Assembly (NCBI GenBank): GCA_047973235.1 | Contig: JBKEBP010000072.1 | Coordinates: 1 to 64,000, forward strand | DNA length: 64,000 nt | Direction of reading: 5' to 3' | From: Aequitasia sp047973235 | GTDB lineage: Bacteria; Bacillota; Clostridia; Lachnospirales; Lachnospiraceae | Shown here: piece by piece, positions 43,635 to 52,525 of the stretch | How the letters are laid out: each line of letters opens with the position of its first letter | How positions within the stretch are numbered: position 1 is the stretch's first letter | The notes under the pieces: generated by a model | Database searches by the model: none | Seen by the model: the letters and a program-made list of their open reading frames with translations, nothing else | What the model was told of the DNA's origin: nothing | Translations under genes and position numbers: made by a program

Positions 43635-44432
43635 CTATTTTCGTACGTAAGTAATTACAACTTTTCTATATGGTTCATTACCTTCGCTATGAGTTGTTAC
43701 CTGGTTATCATTTTGTAAATATGAATGAATTATCCTTCTCTCATAAGCATTCATAGGTTCCAATGAAACATTTCTTCGTGTTCTCTTTACCTTACTTGCA
43801 ATATTTCTTGCAAGATTTTCTAATGTTTGTTGTCTTCTTTTTCTATAATCCTCAGTATCAAGTTTAACTCTTACATAGCCATCTTGTGCTTTATTTGCTA
43901 CTCTATTGGCAAGATATTGGATTGAATCAAGGGTTTGTCCTCTTTTTCCTATGAGGATTCCCATATTTTCACCTTCCATATCTATACATAGGATATTATC
44001 TTTATCTACATCAATTTTTATTACAACATCACTCATATCCATAGTAGCGAGCATATCCTTTAGAAACTTTGATACAGCTTCAATTGTATCTTTTTGAATC
44101 TCAACAAACTCTAATTCCCTTTTTTCTTCCTTTACAAAAGCAGGCTCTTCAACCTTTTTAATTGGAACTTCTTTTTGTTCCTTTTTCGTTTCTTTGATAA
44201 TATCAGAAGCTTCAACAACTTTTTCTACCTTAGGAGTCTCTTTTTTTATCGGCTTTTGCGCCTGTTTTTTCCTTGCTTTTATAACAGCTTGTTTAAATCC
44301 TATTCCTAAAAATCCTGCACTTCCCTTCTCTATTACTTCATAGTCTAATTGATCACTTGTTACTCCAAGTTGAATCAATGCATCAGTAATAGCATCATCA
44401 AGATTTTTAGCCGATACAGTAATATAATCCAT
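43635..44432 (-). CDS. jag: RNA-binding protein Jag/KhpB (EloR)
   Basis: 265 residues. The N-terminal Jag domain (about 1-50) contains GSAGFLGIGFKQAVIKARKK. A charged linker (about 52-115) is rich in Lys and Glu. The KH domain has IGKRGQTLDSIQYLANR, and the R3H domain ends with PMNAYERRIIHSYL. It binds RNA and with KhpA controls cell elongation in related bacteria. It is 11 nt after yidC, as in most Firmicutes. Confidence 0.95.
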   Translation of the reverse strand: MDYITVSAKNLDDAITDALIQLGVTSDQLDYEVIEKGSAGFLGIGFKQAVIKARKKQAQKPIKKETPKVEKVVEASDIIKETKKEQKEVPIKKVEEPAFVKEEKRELEFVEIQKDTIEAVSKFLKDMLATMDMSDVVIKIDVDKDNILCIDMEGENMGILIGKRGQTLDSIQYLANRVANKAQDGYVRVKLDTEDYRKRRQQTLENLARNIASKVKRTRRNVSLEPMNAYERRIIHSYLQNDNQVTTHSEGNEPYRKVVITYVRK

Positions 44433-44443
44433 AGCCTTACCTC

Positions 44444-45541
44444 CTATTTATTTTCATTAAACCTCTTTACCAAGTTTGCTTTATCAGCAAGACTTCCCGG
44501 TTTTATATCATTATTAGTTGTTGTATCCACACTATCTGATTTTGTTGAATCTTTAGATACATTATTATTATCTTTTTTACTACTATTTGTGTTGGTATTA
44601 ACTTTTGCTTTATCACTTAGGCTTCTAGTGTTAGTATGAGCCATGGTGTTAACTTTTTCTGCTTGTTCACCACGTTTTCTCATTTTCTTTTCTGCCTTTT
44701 CTCTATTCTTTTCTATTATATCATCAATAGAGAATTTCTTTAAGTATTTATTAACAGCTAATTGCTGTATTAAACGTACACATGCACTGGTTATCCAATA
44801 TAAACCAATAGCTGCCGGTGCTGAAACAACAATAAACACTGACATAAGAGGCATCATATAATTCATAGTCTTCATAGTGCCTGCCATCGGGTTTTCTTTA
44901 TCATTTGATACAGGTTGTTGGTTTGTACCTTGCATAAGCTTAGTACTTACAAACTGTGTTAATCCTGAAATAACAGGCAAAGCTATACCTGTAATTATTA
45001 CTAAAGCCGGAGCCATACTAAAATCTCCACTATTTCTAATCATATCTATTGGAGATACTGTAATATCCGGGATGGTTAAAAATTGCTGAACACTTGCAGG
45101 TGCATTTGCTATTGCAGGTACATATTCCGTAATATTATAAATTACAGGATATAATGCAAACAAGAACGGCATTTGTATAAGAAGTGGAAGACAACTACTA
45201 AACATACTTGTTCCGTATTTATCATATACTTGTTGAATTTCTTCCTGTTGCTTCATCATAGAAGCCTGATCTTTTTTATTTGCATACTTCTTTTGAACTG
45301 CTTGAACTTCAGGTTGCATAGCTGCAGTCATTTTAGATGTTTTTTGTTGATTTATAGTCATTGGAAGCATTAACATATATACTATAATAGTATAAAGAAC
45401 CATAGATAAACCAACCAAACCTGTTTCAGTGGGTAAAGTTGTATCTAAAAAAGTATAAATCAAGTTCATCAATTTTCCCATTAACCAAGCTATCTGACCA
45501 ACTATTGGCCAATTTGCTGCTGTTAATAATGTGGTAATCAT
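44444..45541 (-). CDS. yidC: Membrane protein insertase YidC/Oxa1
   Basis: 365 residues from the ATG at 45541, with GCGGAGGA upstream. An earlier in-frame start lacks a ribosome site. About five membrane helices are visible, with the Oxa1-family segments MLPMTINQQKTSKMTAAMQP and MNYMMPLMSVFIVVSAPA. The C-terminal tail is long, basic, then Ser/Thr/Asn-rich (SSKKDNNNVSKDSTKS), as in ribosome-binding YidC2-type proteins. It inserts membrane proteins with or without SecYEG. Confidence 0.95.
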   Translation of the reverse strand: MITTLLTAANWPIVGQIAWLMGKLMNLIYTFLDTTLPTETGLVGLSMVLYTIIVYMLMLPMTINQQKTSKMTAAMQPEVQAVQKKYANKKDQASMMKQQEEIQQVYDKYGTSMFSSCLPLLIQMPFLFALYPVIYNITEYVPAIANAPASVQQFLTIPDITVSPIDMIRNSGDFSMAPALVIITGIALPVISGLTQFVSTKLMQGTNQQPVSNDKENPMAGTMKTMNYMMPLMSVFIVVSAPAAIGLYWITSACVRLIQQLAVNKYLKKFSIDDIIEKNREKAEKKMRKRGEQAEKVNTMAHTNTRSLSDKAKVNTNTNSSKKDNNNVSKDSTKSDSVDTTTNNDIKPGSLADKANLVKRFNENK

Positions 45542-45592
45542 CCTATAAAATCCTCCGCTTGTTTTAATATTATTAATAGAGCAATAAATCAC

Positions 45593-45805
45593 TTAAGGTA
45601 CCATATCTACTCCGCCTTTTGAAAACGGATTACACCTAAGTATTCTCCAGATTGCTAATCTGCCACCCTTAAATGCTCCATATTTTTCTATTGCTTCATA
45701 TGCGTACGTAGAACATGTAGGATAATACTTACACGTTGCTACTCCTTTAGCTCCCGAAATATATTTTCTGTAAAATCTTATCAAGAATAACAGAAATTTT
45801 TTCAT
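45593..45805 (-). CDS. yidD: Membrane protein insertion efficiency factor YidD
   Basis: 70 residues. The family hallmark ATCKYYPTCSTYAYEAIEKY is near residue 23, then ILRCNPFSKGGVD. YidD is a small membrane-associated helper of YidC. It lies 5 nt after rnpA and 51 nt before yidC, the conserved order. Confidence 0.95.
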   Translation of the reverse strand: MKKFLLFLIRFYRKYISGAKGVATCKYYPTCSTYAYEAIEKYGAFKGGRLAIWRILRCNPFSKGGVDMVP

Positions 45806-45810
45806 TTAAA

Positions 45811-46155
45811 TCACTCCAAATCTATAAATAACTTATGAAGACGTCCTAAATGTGATATTGCTTTTCCAATTTCCTCAAACTCTCTACCTATTATATTATT
45901 CCTTGCAATAATAACAATATCATAACCATTTTTAAACTTATCTTCCTGTAGTCTATATGCTTCTTTTATAAGTCTTTTAATTCTATGCCTTACAACACTA
46001 TTTCCAACTTTCTTACTAACGGAAATACCAAGTCTATTATTGTTCAAATTATTCTTTTTAACATACATTACAGCATATTTATTAGCATAACTTTTCTTAC
46101 TACTATAAACCTCTTTAAAATCATTATTTTTCTTTAGAGATTCCGTAAAATTCAT
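45811..46155 (-). CDS. rnpA: Ribonuclease P protein component
   Basis: 114 residues. The RNR-type motif is present as NSVVRHRIKRLIKEAYR near residue 52, and the overall basic composition fits. It is the protein subunit that helps RNase P RNA trim tRNA 5' ends. The start and spacing to yidD match the family. Confidence 0.96.
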   Translation of the reverse strand: MNFTESLKKNNDFKEVYSSKKSYANKYAVMYVKKNNLNNNRLGISVSKKVGNSVVRHRIKRLIKEAYRLQEDKFKNGYDIVIIARNNIIGREFEEIGKAISHLGRLHKLFIDLE

Positions 46156-46184
46156 ATATTTTCACCTATTTTTTATAGAAGAAA

Positions 46185-46204
46185 AGGCCACAAATTTGCG
46201 GCCT
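46185..46204 (-). terminator. Hairpin at the end of rpmH (partial terminator/attenuator)
   Basis: A near-palindrome of 20 nt (AGGCCgC..GtGGCCT on the minus strand), overlapping the rpmH stop codon and followed by TTTTCTTC. It would allow more rpmH than rnpA transcript, as expected for ribosomal protein versus RNase P. Confidence 0.6.
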
Positions 46205-46337
46205 AAGCTGACAATACTTTTCTTCCCTTAGCTCTTCTTGAGGCTAAAACTTTTCTTCCACCTGCTGAACTCATTCTTGCACGAAAACCATGAACTTTTG
46301 ATCTCTGTCTCTTTTTTGGTTGGAATGTCATTTTCAT
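46203..46337 (-). CDS. rpmH: 50S ribosomal protein L34
   Basis: 44 residues, very basic: starts MKMTFQPKKRQRSKVHGF, then GFRARMSSAGGRKVLASR and ends in a KGRKVLSA-like tail. It has the normal L34 length and sequence. AAGGAGG lies 8 nt before the ATG at 46337. It marks the left side of the origin region, divergent from dnaA. Confidence 0.97.
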   Translation of the reverse strand: MKMTFQPKKRQRSKVHGFRARMSSAGGRKVLASRRAKGRKVLSA

Positions 46338-46400
46338 ATCTTCCACCTCCTTATATTATATAAGAGAAAATTCCCTATTATTTATATAGACATCAAATCG

Positions 46401-46429
46401 ATTATATTAAAAAAGCACCAATACGTCAA
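46401..46429 (-). promoter_or_regulatory. rpmH promoter
   Basis: TTGACG (46429-46424) and TATAAT (46406-46401) on the minus strand with a 17-bp spacer. Confidence 0.75.
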
Positions 46430-46470
46430 GTAAAACATGATTATTTATTTCTTTTTATCACTATTATAGA

Positions 46471-46499
46471 TTGCTTAAATTCATGTTTTGATGTAAAAT
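46471..46499 (+). promoter_or_regulatory. dnaA promoter
   Basis: TTGCTT at 46471-46476 and TAAAAT at 46494-46499, 17 bp apart, 55 bp before the dnaA start. No DnaA-box match is seen in this rpmH-dnaA gap, so strong self-repression is not suggested here. Confidence 0.5.
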
Positions 46500-46554
46500 A
46501 AGTTGGGTAGTTTTTATATATATCTACTTATTTAATATGAATGGAGTTTTTAAC

Positions 46555-47922
46555 ATGAACGTTGTAAAAGAAAAATGGCAAGAAATAATCGAGCATCTAA
46601 GAATAGAACATGAACTATCTAACGTTTCTTTCAATACGTGGATTAAACCACTTAGAATTTATGACGTTGTTAATGATACTATTTATATTCTTGTAGACTC
46701 TAATGCAAGTGTAGAATATATAGAAAAAAAATATCTATTACCGCTTAAAGTATGTATAGCCGAAATCATGGAAAAGGAATACGAAGTATTATTTGTATCT
46801 GAGGATGATGAGCGTATAAAGGTAATAGAACATAATGCAGAAGAAAATTCTAAAAACAAAAAAAATCGTACTTTAGCCGAAAAAGCAGGTCTTATTTCCA
46901 AATACACATTTGATACTTTTGTAGTTGGGAAAAATAATGATTTTGCTCATTCGTCTTCTTTAGCTGTTTCAGAATCACCGGGAACTGCTTATAATCCTTT
47001 ATTTTTATATGGAGGAGTAGGACTTGGTAAAACACATTTGATGCATTCTATAGGCCATTTCATATTAGATAATAATCCTAATGAAAATGTTTTATATGTT
47101 ACAAGTGAAAAATTTACTAATGAAGTTATTGAATCATTAAGAAATAATACTATGCCTAAATTTAGAGATAAATATAGAAATGTAGATGTATTATTAATTG
47201 ATGATATACAATTTATAATAGGTAAAACTTCTACACAAGAAGAATTTTTCCACACTTTTAACCACTTATATTCAGCTAATAAACAAATTGTAATATCTTC
47301 TGATAAGCCACCTAAAGAAATTGAAACTTTAGAGGCTAGATTAAAAAGTAGATTTGATATGGGATTGTTGGCTGATATTAGTTCTCCTGATTATGAAACA
47401 AGAATGGCTATACTTCAAAAAAAGATAGAGTTGGATCATCTGGAAAAATTCAACATTCCAAATGAAGTTATTGCACATATTGCTACTAATATAAAAACTA
47501 ATATAAGAGAACTTGAAGGTTCTTTAACAAAATTAGTAGCTCTATATAAATTAAATTATAATAAAGGTGAAATAGATATTAATCTTGCAACTGAAGCACT
47601 TAAAGATTATATATCTCCCGAAGATAAAAGAGAAGTTACTCCTGAACTTATATTAGATATTGTATCTGAACATTTTAATATTACAATAGATGATTTAAAG
47701 AGTAATAAGCGAAACGCAGAAATTTCAAACCCGCGCCAAATAGCCATGTATTTAATGCGAACTTTAACATCAACACCTTTAAAAGCTATAGGAGTAATCC
47801 TTGGTGGAAAAGATCATTCAACTGTTAAACATGGTGTGGATAAAATAACTAATTCTTTAATGAAAGATGACATTTTATCAAATACTGTGGACATTTTGAA
47901 TAAAAAAATAGATCCTTCCTGA
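46555..47922 (+). CDS. dnaA: Replication initiator DnaA
   Basis: 455 residues from the ATG at 46555, with GGAG 8-11 nt upstream. The in-frame ATG at 46537 lies before that site. Domain I is residues 1-80, then a short linker. The AAA+ domain III has GGVGLGKTHLMH and VDVLLIDDIQFI. DNA-binding domain IV holds the DnaA signature LGGKDHSTVKHGVDKI. It melts the origin. Helicase loading and the DnaA-trio site lie just downstream of its own gene. Confidence 0.98.
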   Translation: MNVVKEKWQEIIEHLRIEHELSNVSFNTWIKPLRIYDVVNDTIYILVDSNASVEYIEKKYLLPLKVCIAEIMEKEYEVLFVSEDDERIKVIEHNAEENSKNKKNRTLAEKAGLISKYTFDTFVVGKNNDFAHSSSLAVSESPGTAYNPLFLYGGVGLGKTHLMHSIGHFILDNNPNENVLYVTSEKFTNEVIESLRNNTMPKFRDKYRNVDVLLIDDIQFIIGKTSTQEEFFHTFNHLYSANKQIVISSDKPPKEIETLEARLKSRFDMGLLADISSPDYETRMAILQKKIELDHLEKFNIPNEVIAHIATNIKTNIRELEGSLTKLVALYKLNYNKGEIDINLATEALKDYISPEDKREVTPELILDIVSEHFNITIDDLKSNKRNAEISNPRQIAMYLMRTLTSTPLKAIGVILGGKDHSTVKHGVDKITNSLMKDDILSNTVDILNKKIDPS

Positions 47923-48167
47923 TGTTGATACTATGTGGATATAATTTTTTATATTTCAAATAAAATAAACCTGTTTAAATAATTTTAAAAAAGTTATTAT
48001 ACCTAATCCACACTATATAATATCAGTTTCCACACAGTTATTAATGGCTATACAGCCAGTGTTTATAAGGGATATATCAGTTATCAAAGTTTCCACATCT
48101 ACTACTGCTACTATTACTATATTTATTTATATATTTATATATATGAAAACTGAAAGGAGTTATACAC
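47923..48167. other. Probable chromosome origin (oriC) with DnaA-trio-like run
   Basis: The dnaA-dnaN gap holds several imperfect DnaA boxes: TGTGGATAT (47934), TAATCCACA (48004), GTTTCCACA (48026 and 48089) and TGTTTATAA (48060). The last GTTTCCACA is followed at once by ACTACTGCTACTATTACTAT (48101-48120). On the other strand this reads as repeated TAG/TAA/CAG triplets, like the DnaA-trio used by Bacillus DnaA to open DNA. A purely A/T stretch (48119-48143) follows, suited to unwinding. The gene order and strand switch at rpmH-dnaA support an origin here. Activity is not shown. Confidence 0.75.
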
Positions 48168-49277
48168 ATGAAGATTGTGTGCACAAAATCTAATTTATTA
48201 AAAGGTGTAAATATTGTTTCAAAAGCAGTTCCATCTAAAACAACAATGCCTATATTAGAATGTATTCTTATAGAGGCTAATACGGATATTATTAATCTTA
48301 CAGCAAATGATATGGAACTCGGAATAAAAACTGAAATAACAGGAAATATTATTGAAAGAGGAATGATAGCCATTGATGCAAAGATATTCTCAGAAATAGT
48401 AAGAAAACTTCCTGACAGTGATATTACTATTGAAACAAATGATAACTTGCAAACAACTATAACTTGTGAAAAAGCTAAATTTGATTTATCCGGTAAATCA
48501 GGAGAAGAATTTTCATTTATACCTATTATAGAAAAGAATGTTGATATAGCTATTTCACAGTTTTCTCTAAAAGAAGTTATACGACAAACATTATTTTCAA
48601 TAGCTGATAATGAGTCAAATAAAGTTATGTCAGGTGAACTATTTGAATTTAAAGGAGATACACTTAGAGTAGTTTCACTTGATGGACATAGAATATCTAT
48701 AAGAAAGATAGAATTAAAAGAAGAGACTTCGGATGCTAAATTAATAGTACCCGGTAAAACACTTAGTGAAGTAAGTAAAATTCTTTCAGGTGAGTTAGAA
48801 AGTTTTGTAAATATTTCTTATACTAATAATCATATAGTATTTGAATTTGATAATACTATAGTAGTATCAAGATTAATAGAAGGTGAGTATTTTAAAATAG
48901 ATCAAATGCTTTCGAATGATTATGAAACTAAGGTGAATGTTAATAAAAAAGAATTACTTAATTCAATAGACAGAGCAACTTTATTTGTTAAGGAAGGAGA
49001 TAAAAAGCCAATTATAGTAAATATACAGGATTCATTAATTAATCTTCAAATCAAATCACAAATTGGATCTATGGATGAAGATATTAATGTCGAAAAAACC
49101 GGTAAAGATTTATTAATTGGATTTAATCCCAAATTTATAATAGATGCTCTTAGAGTAATAGATGATGAGGAGGTAAGTCTTTATTTAATGAATTCAAAGG
49201 CTCCTTGTTTTATTAAGGATGAAAAAGAAAGTTATATATATCTCATACTTCCTGTTAACTTTAATGCTGCTGTATAG
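48168..49277 (+). CDS. dnaN: DNA polymerase III beta sliding clamp
   Basis: 369 residues with three repeated clamp domains. VSKAVPSKTTMPILECILIE opens the first, and ALRVIDDEEVSLYLMNSKAP ends the last. It encircles DNA and tethers polymerase III. AAAGGAG precedes the ATG. It begins the dnaN-S4-recF-gyrB-gyrA series. Confidence 0.97.
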   Translation: MKIVCTKSNLLKGVNIVSKAVPSKTTMPILECILIEANTDIINLTANDMELGIKTEITGNIIERGMIAIDAKIFSEIVRKLPDSDITIETNDNLQTTITCEKAKFDLSGKSGEEFSFIPIIEKNVDIAISQFSLKEVIRQTLFSIADNESNKVMSGELFEFKGDTLRVVSLDGHRISIRKIELKEETSDAKLIVPGKTLSEVSKILSGELESFVNISYTNNHIVFEFDNTIVVSRLIEGEYFKIDQMLSNDYETKVNVNKKELLNSIDRATLFVKEGDKKPIIVNIQDSLINLQIKSQIGSMDEDINVEKTGKDLLIGFNPKFIIDALRVIDDEEVSLYLMNSKAPCFIKDEKESYIYLILPVNFNAAV

Positions 49278-49288
49278 AAAGGATATAT

Positions 49289-49498
49289 ATGGAAATAATC
49301 AAGGTAAAAGAAGAATATATTAAACTTGGTCAGGCTTTAAAAGCAGTAGGATTAGTTGATTCAGGTGTTGAAGCTAAGGAAGTAATAGTTAATGAGCTGG
49401 TTAAGGTTAATAATGAAATAGAAACTCGTCGCGGTAAGAAATTATATCCCGGTGACATAGTTGAATATAATGGGGATAAAATCAAAATTGAAGATTAA
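49289..49498 (+). CDS. S4-domain RNA-binding protein (YaaA/RlbA type)
   Basis: 69 residues, a single S4 RNA-binding fold: IKLGQALKAVGLVDSGVEAK, then VNNEIETRRGKKLYPGD. In Bacillus the gene at this place is yaaA (rlbA), tied to ribosome assembly. It is always found between dnaN and recF in Firmicutes. Its end overlaps the start of recF. Confidence 0.92.
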   Translation: MEIIKVKEEYIKLGQALKAVGLVDSGVEAKEVIVNELVKVNNEIETRRGKKLYPGDIVEYNGDKIKIED

Positions 49499-50573
49499 AT
49501 CTATTAAGCTTAAAAATTATAGAAATTATGATTTTTTAAATCTTGATTTTAATGAAAAGACTAATATATTTTATGGTGATAATGCCCAAGGAAAAACAAA
49601 TATATTAGAATCAGTTTATTTGCTTGGAACTTCTAAATCTCATAGAGGGACTAAAGATAGAGATTTAATAGAATTTAACAATGATGAATCTCATCTTGAA
49701 TTGATATTAGAAAAAAATGATATTGATTATAGAATTGATATGCATTTAAAAAAGAATAGTCCAAAGGGAATTGCCATAAATAAGATCCCTATAAAGAAAG
49801 CCAGTGAATTATATGGAATAGTTAATTTTGTATTCTTTTCTCCGGAAGATTTAAATATAATAAAAAATGGTCCGGGCGAAAGAAGAAGATTTATAGATTT
49901 GGAATTATCTCAGCTTGATAGAGTTTATTTAAGTGATTTAGCAAGTTATAATAAAATAATTAATCAAAGAAATCATCTTTTAAAAGAAATATCATTTAAT
50001 AATAATCTTCTTAAAACATTAGATGTATGGGATGAGCAATTAGTATTTTACGGCAGTAAGATAATTGATAGAAGACAAGAACTGGTAAATCAGTTAAATG
50101 AGATAATAAAACCTATACATAATAATCTGACAGGTGATAGTGAAAATCTTGAGATTTTCTATGAACCAAGTAATTCTAATATTTCTCTTTTAGAAGCAGT
50201 AAAAAGAAATAGAGAAAAAGATTTGAAGATAAAAAGTTCATCTGTTGGTCCTCATAGAGATGATATATGTTTTATGTCACAAAATATTGATATTAGGACA
50301 TATGGCTCACAAGGCCAGCAAAGAACAGTAGCATTATCTTTAAAGCTCTCGGAAATAGAATTAATAAAAAAGTATACAAATCAAAAACCTATATTGCTAT
50401 TAGATGATGTATTATCTGAACTTGATAAAAATAGGCAAAATTATTTACTCGATAGTATTGATGATATACAGACATTAATAACATGCACAGGGTTAGATGA
50501 ATTTATTAATAATAGATTTAAAGTAGATAAATTGTTTAGAGTAGTAAATGGGAGTGTCATAGTCGAAAATTAG
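49470..50573 (+). CDS. recF: DNA repair and recombination protein RecF
   Basis: 367 residues. Walker A GDNAQGKTNILES near residue 33, SMC-like signature YGSQGQQRTVALSLKL and Walker B LLLDDVLSELD. RecF helps load RecA at gaps. The start is unsure: the ATG at 49470 overlaps the S4 gene by 29 nt and has no clear ribosome site. A TTG at 49488 gives the family-like start KIKSIKLKNYRNY. Translational coupling to the S4 gene is likely. Confidence 0.94.
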   Translation: MGIKSKLKIKSIKLKNYRNYDFLNLDFNEKTNIFYGDNAQGKTNILESVYLLGTSKSHRGTKDRDLIEFNNDESHLELILEKNDIDYRIDMHLKKNSPKGIAINKIPIKKASELYGIVNFVFFSPEDLNIIKNGPGERRRFIDLELSQLDRVYLSDLASYNKIINQRNHLLKEISFNNNLLKTLDVWDEQLVFYGSKIIDRRQELVNQLNEIIKPIHNNLTGDSENLEIFYEPSNSNISLLEAVKRNREKDLKIKSSSVGPHRDDICFMSQNIDIRTYGSQGQQRTVALSLKLSEIELIKKYTNQKPILLLDDVLSELDKNRQNYLLDSIDDIQTLITCTGLDEFINNRFKVDKLFRVVNGSVIVEN

Positions 50574-50583
50574 GAGGATTGTA

Positions 50584-52512
50584 ATGGCAGAAAAAGTACA
50601 GCACGAATATGGTGCAGACGAAATACAAATATTGGAAGGACTTGAGGCTGTAAGAAAGCGACCCGGTATGTATATAGGAAGTACATCAGCAAGGGGTTTG
50701 CATCATCTTGTTTACGAAATAGTTGACAATGCCGTTGATGAGGCATTGGCAGGATACTGTGATTCTATTTTAATTACTCTAAATAAAGATAATTCTTGTA
50801 CTGTAATTGACAATGGTAGAGGTATTCCAATAGGTATTAATCAAAAAGCAGGTCTTCCGGCAGTAGAAGTCGTATTTACAGTACTTCATGCCGGTGGTAA
50901 ATTTGGTGGTGGCGGATATAAAGTTTCAGGTGGACTCCATGGCGTTGGTGCTTCAGTTGTTAATGCATTATCAACCTGGCTTGAAGTTGAAATATACCAT
51001 GAAGGCAGCGTATATATGCAGAGATATGAGCGAGGTAATGTTGCCAAGAAACTTAGTATTACAGGTACTTGTGAACCTGATAAAACAGGAACAAAAGTAA
51101 CATTTTTACCTGATGATACTATTTTCGAAGAAGTATTATTTGATTATGATACTTTAAAACAAAGATTTAGAGAAATGGCTTTTCTTACAAAAGGGTTACA
51201 TATTGAATTAATTGATGAAAGAACAGAAGAAAGAGTACATAAAATATTTCACTATGAAGGTGGAATAAAGGAATTTGTTGCTTATTTGAATAGGAGTAAA
51301 AAGCCTCTTTATGATGATATAATTTATTGTGAAGGTATGTCTAATGACGTAATGGTCGAAGTTGCAATGCAGCATAATGATTCATATAGTGATAATACTT
51401 ATGGTTTTGTAAATAATATCACTACACCTGAAGGTGGTACTCATATCGTAGGATTCAGAAATGCTATTACTAAGACTTTCAATGATTATGCAAGAAAAAA
51501 TAAACTTCTTAAAGATAACGAACCTAATTTATCCGGAGAAGATATAAGAGAAGGTTTAACAGCAATAATAAGTGTAAAGCTGGAAGATCCGCAATTCGAA
51601 GGACAAACTAAGCAAAAACTTGGAAATTCAGAAGCTAGAGGTGCTGTTGATAGTATACTTAGTAAACAATTAGGTTTTTATTTAGAACAAAATCCATCAG
51701 TTGCAAAGATAACGGTTGAAAAATCAGTTATGGCACAAAGAGCTAGAGAAGCAGCAAGAAAAGCAAGGGACTTAACAAGAAGAAAGTCAGCACTTGACGG
51801 AATGAGTCTGCCGGGTAAACTCGCAGATTGCTCAGATAAAAATCCTGAAAACTGTGAAATATATATAGTAGAGGGTGATTCAGCCGGAGGTTCTGCTAAA
51901 ACTGCTAGAGATAGAGGTACACAAGCTATACTTCCTCTAAGAGGAAAGATACTTAACGTAGAAAAAGCACGACTTGATAAGATTTATGCAAATGCGGAAA
52001 TAAAAGCAATGATTACTGCATTTGGAACAGGCATACATGATGATTTCGATATATCGAAGCTAAGATATCATAAGATAATAATTATGACTGATGCCGATGT
52101 AGATGGTTCTCATATCGATACGTTGTTATTAACTTTCTTATATAGATTTATGCCGGATTTAATAAAAGAAGGATATGTATATATAGCTCAACCACCACTT
52201 TATAAATTAGAGAAAAATAAGAAACAGTGGTATGCATATAGTGATGAAGAACTTGATCAGATATTAACAGAGCAGGGAAGAGATGGAAATAATAAAATTC
52301 AGCGTTATAAAGGACTTGGAGAAATGGATGCTGATCAGTTATGGGATACTACTATGGATCCTGAGCACAGAGTACTTCTAAGAGTAACGATGAATGAGGA
52401 AACAAATACGGAACTTGATCTCACATTTACAACACTAATGGGAGATAAGGTAGAACCAAGACGAGAGTTTATTGAAGAAAATGCAAAATATGTTAAGAAC
52501 CTTGACGTGTAG
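50584..52512 (+). CDS. gyrB: DNA gyrase subunit B
   Basis: 642 residues. The GHKL ATPase domain has EIVDNAVDEALAGYCD and GGLHGVGASVVNALS. The TOPRIM domain has EGDSAGGSAKTARDRGTQAI and the metal-binding MTDADVDGSHI. With GyrA it introduces negative supercoils. AGGAGG precedes the ATG. It lies 10 nt after recF. Confidence 0.98.
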   Translation: MAEKVQHEYGADEIQILEGLEAVRKRPGMYIGSTSARGLHHLVYEIVDNAVDEALAGYCDSILITLNKDNSCTVIDNGRGIPIGINQKAGLPAVEVVFTVLHAGGKFGGGGYKVSGGLHGVGASVVNALSTWLEVEIYHEGSVYMQRYERGNVAKKLSITGTCEPDKTGTKVTFLPDDTIFEEVLFDYDTLKQRFREMAFLTKGLHIELIDERTEERVHKIFHYEGGIKEFVAYLNRSKKPLYDDIIYCEGMSNDVMVEVAMQHNDSYSDNTYGFVNNITTPEGGTHIVGFRNAITKTFNDYARKNKLLKDNEPNLSGEDIREGLTAIISVKLEDPQFEGQTKQKLGNSEARGAVDSILSKQLGFYLEQNPSVAKITVEKSVMAQRAREAARKARDLTRRKSALDGMSLPGKLADCSDKNPENCEIYIVEGDSAGGSAKTARDRGTQAILPLRGKILNVEKARLDKIYANAEIKAMITAFGTGIHDDFDISKLRYHKIIIMTDADVDGSHIDTLLLTFLYRFMPDLIKEGYVYIAQPPLYKLEKNKKQWYAYSDEELDQILTEQGRDGNNKIQRYKGLGEMDADQLWDTTMDPEHRVLLRVTMNEETNTELDLTFTTLMGDKVEPRREFIEENAKYVKNLDV

Positions 52513-52525
52513 GAGGATATAAACA

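Noticed and set aside
46338..46554. Origin in the rpmH-dnaA gap
   Set aside because: No DnaA-box matches there. The boxes and triplet run are in the dnaA-dnaN gap.
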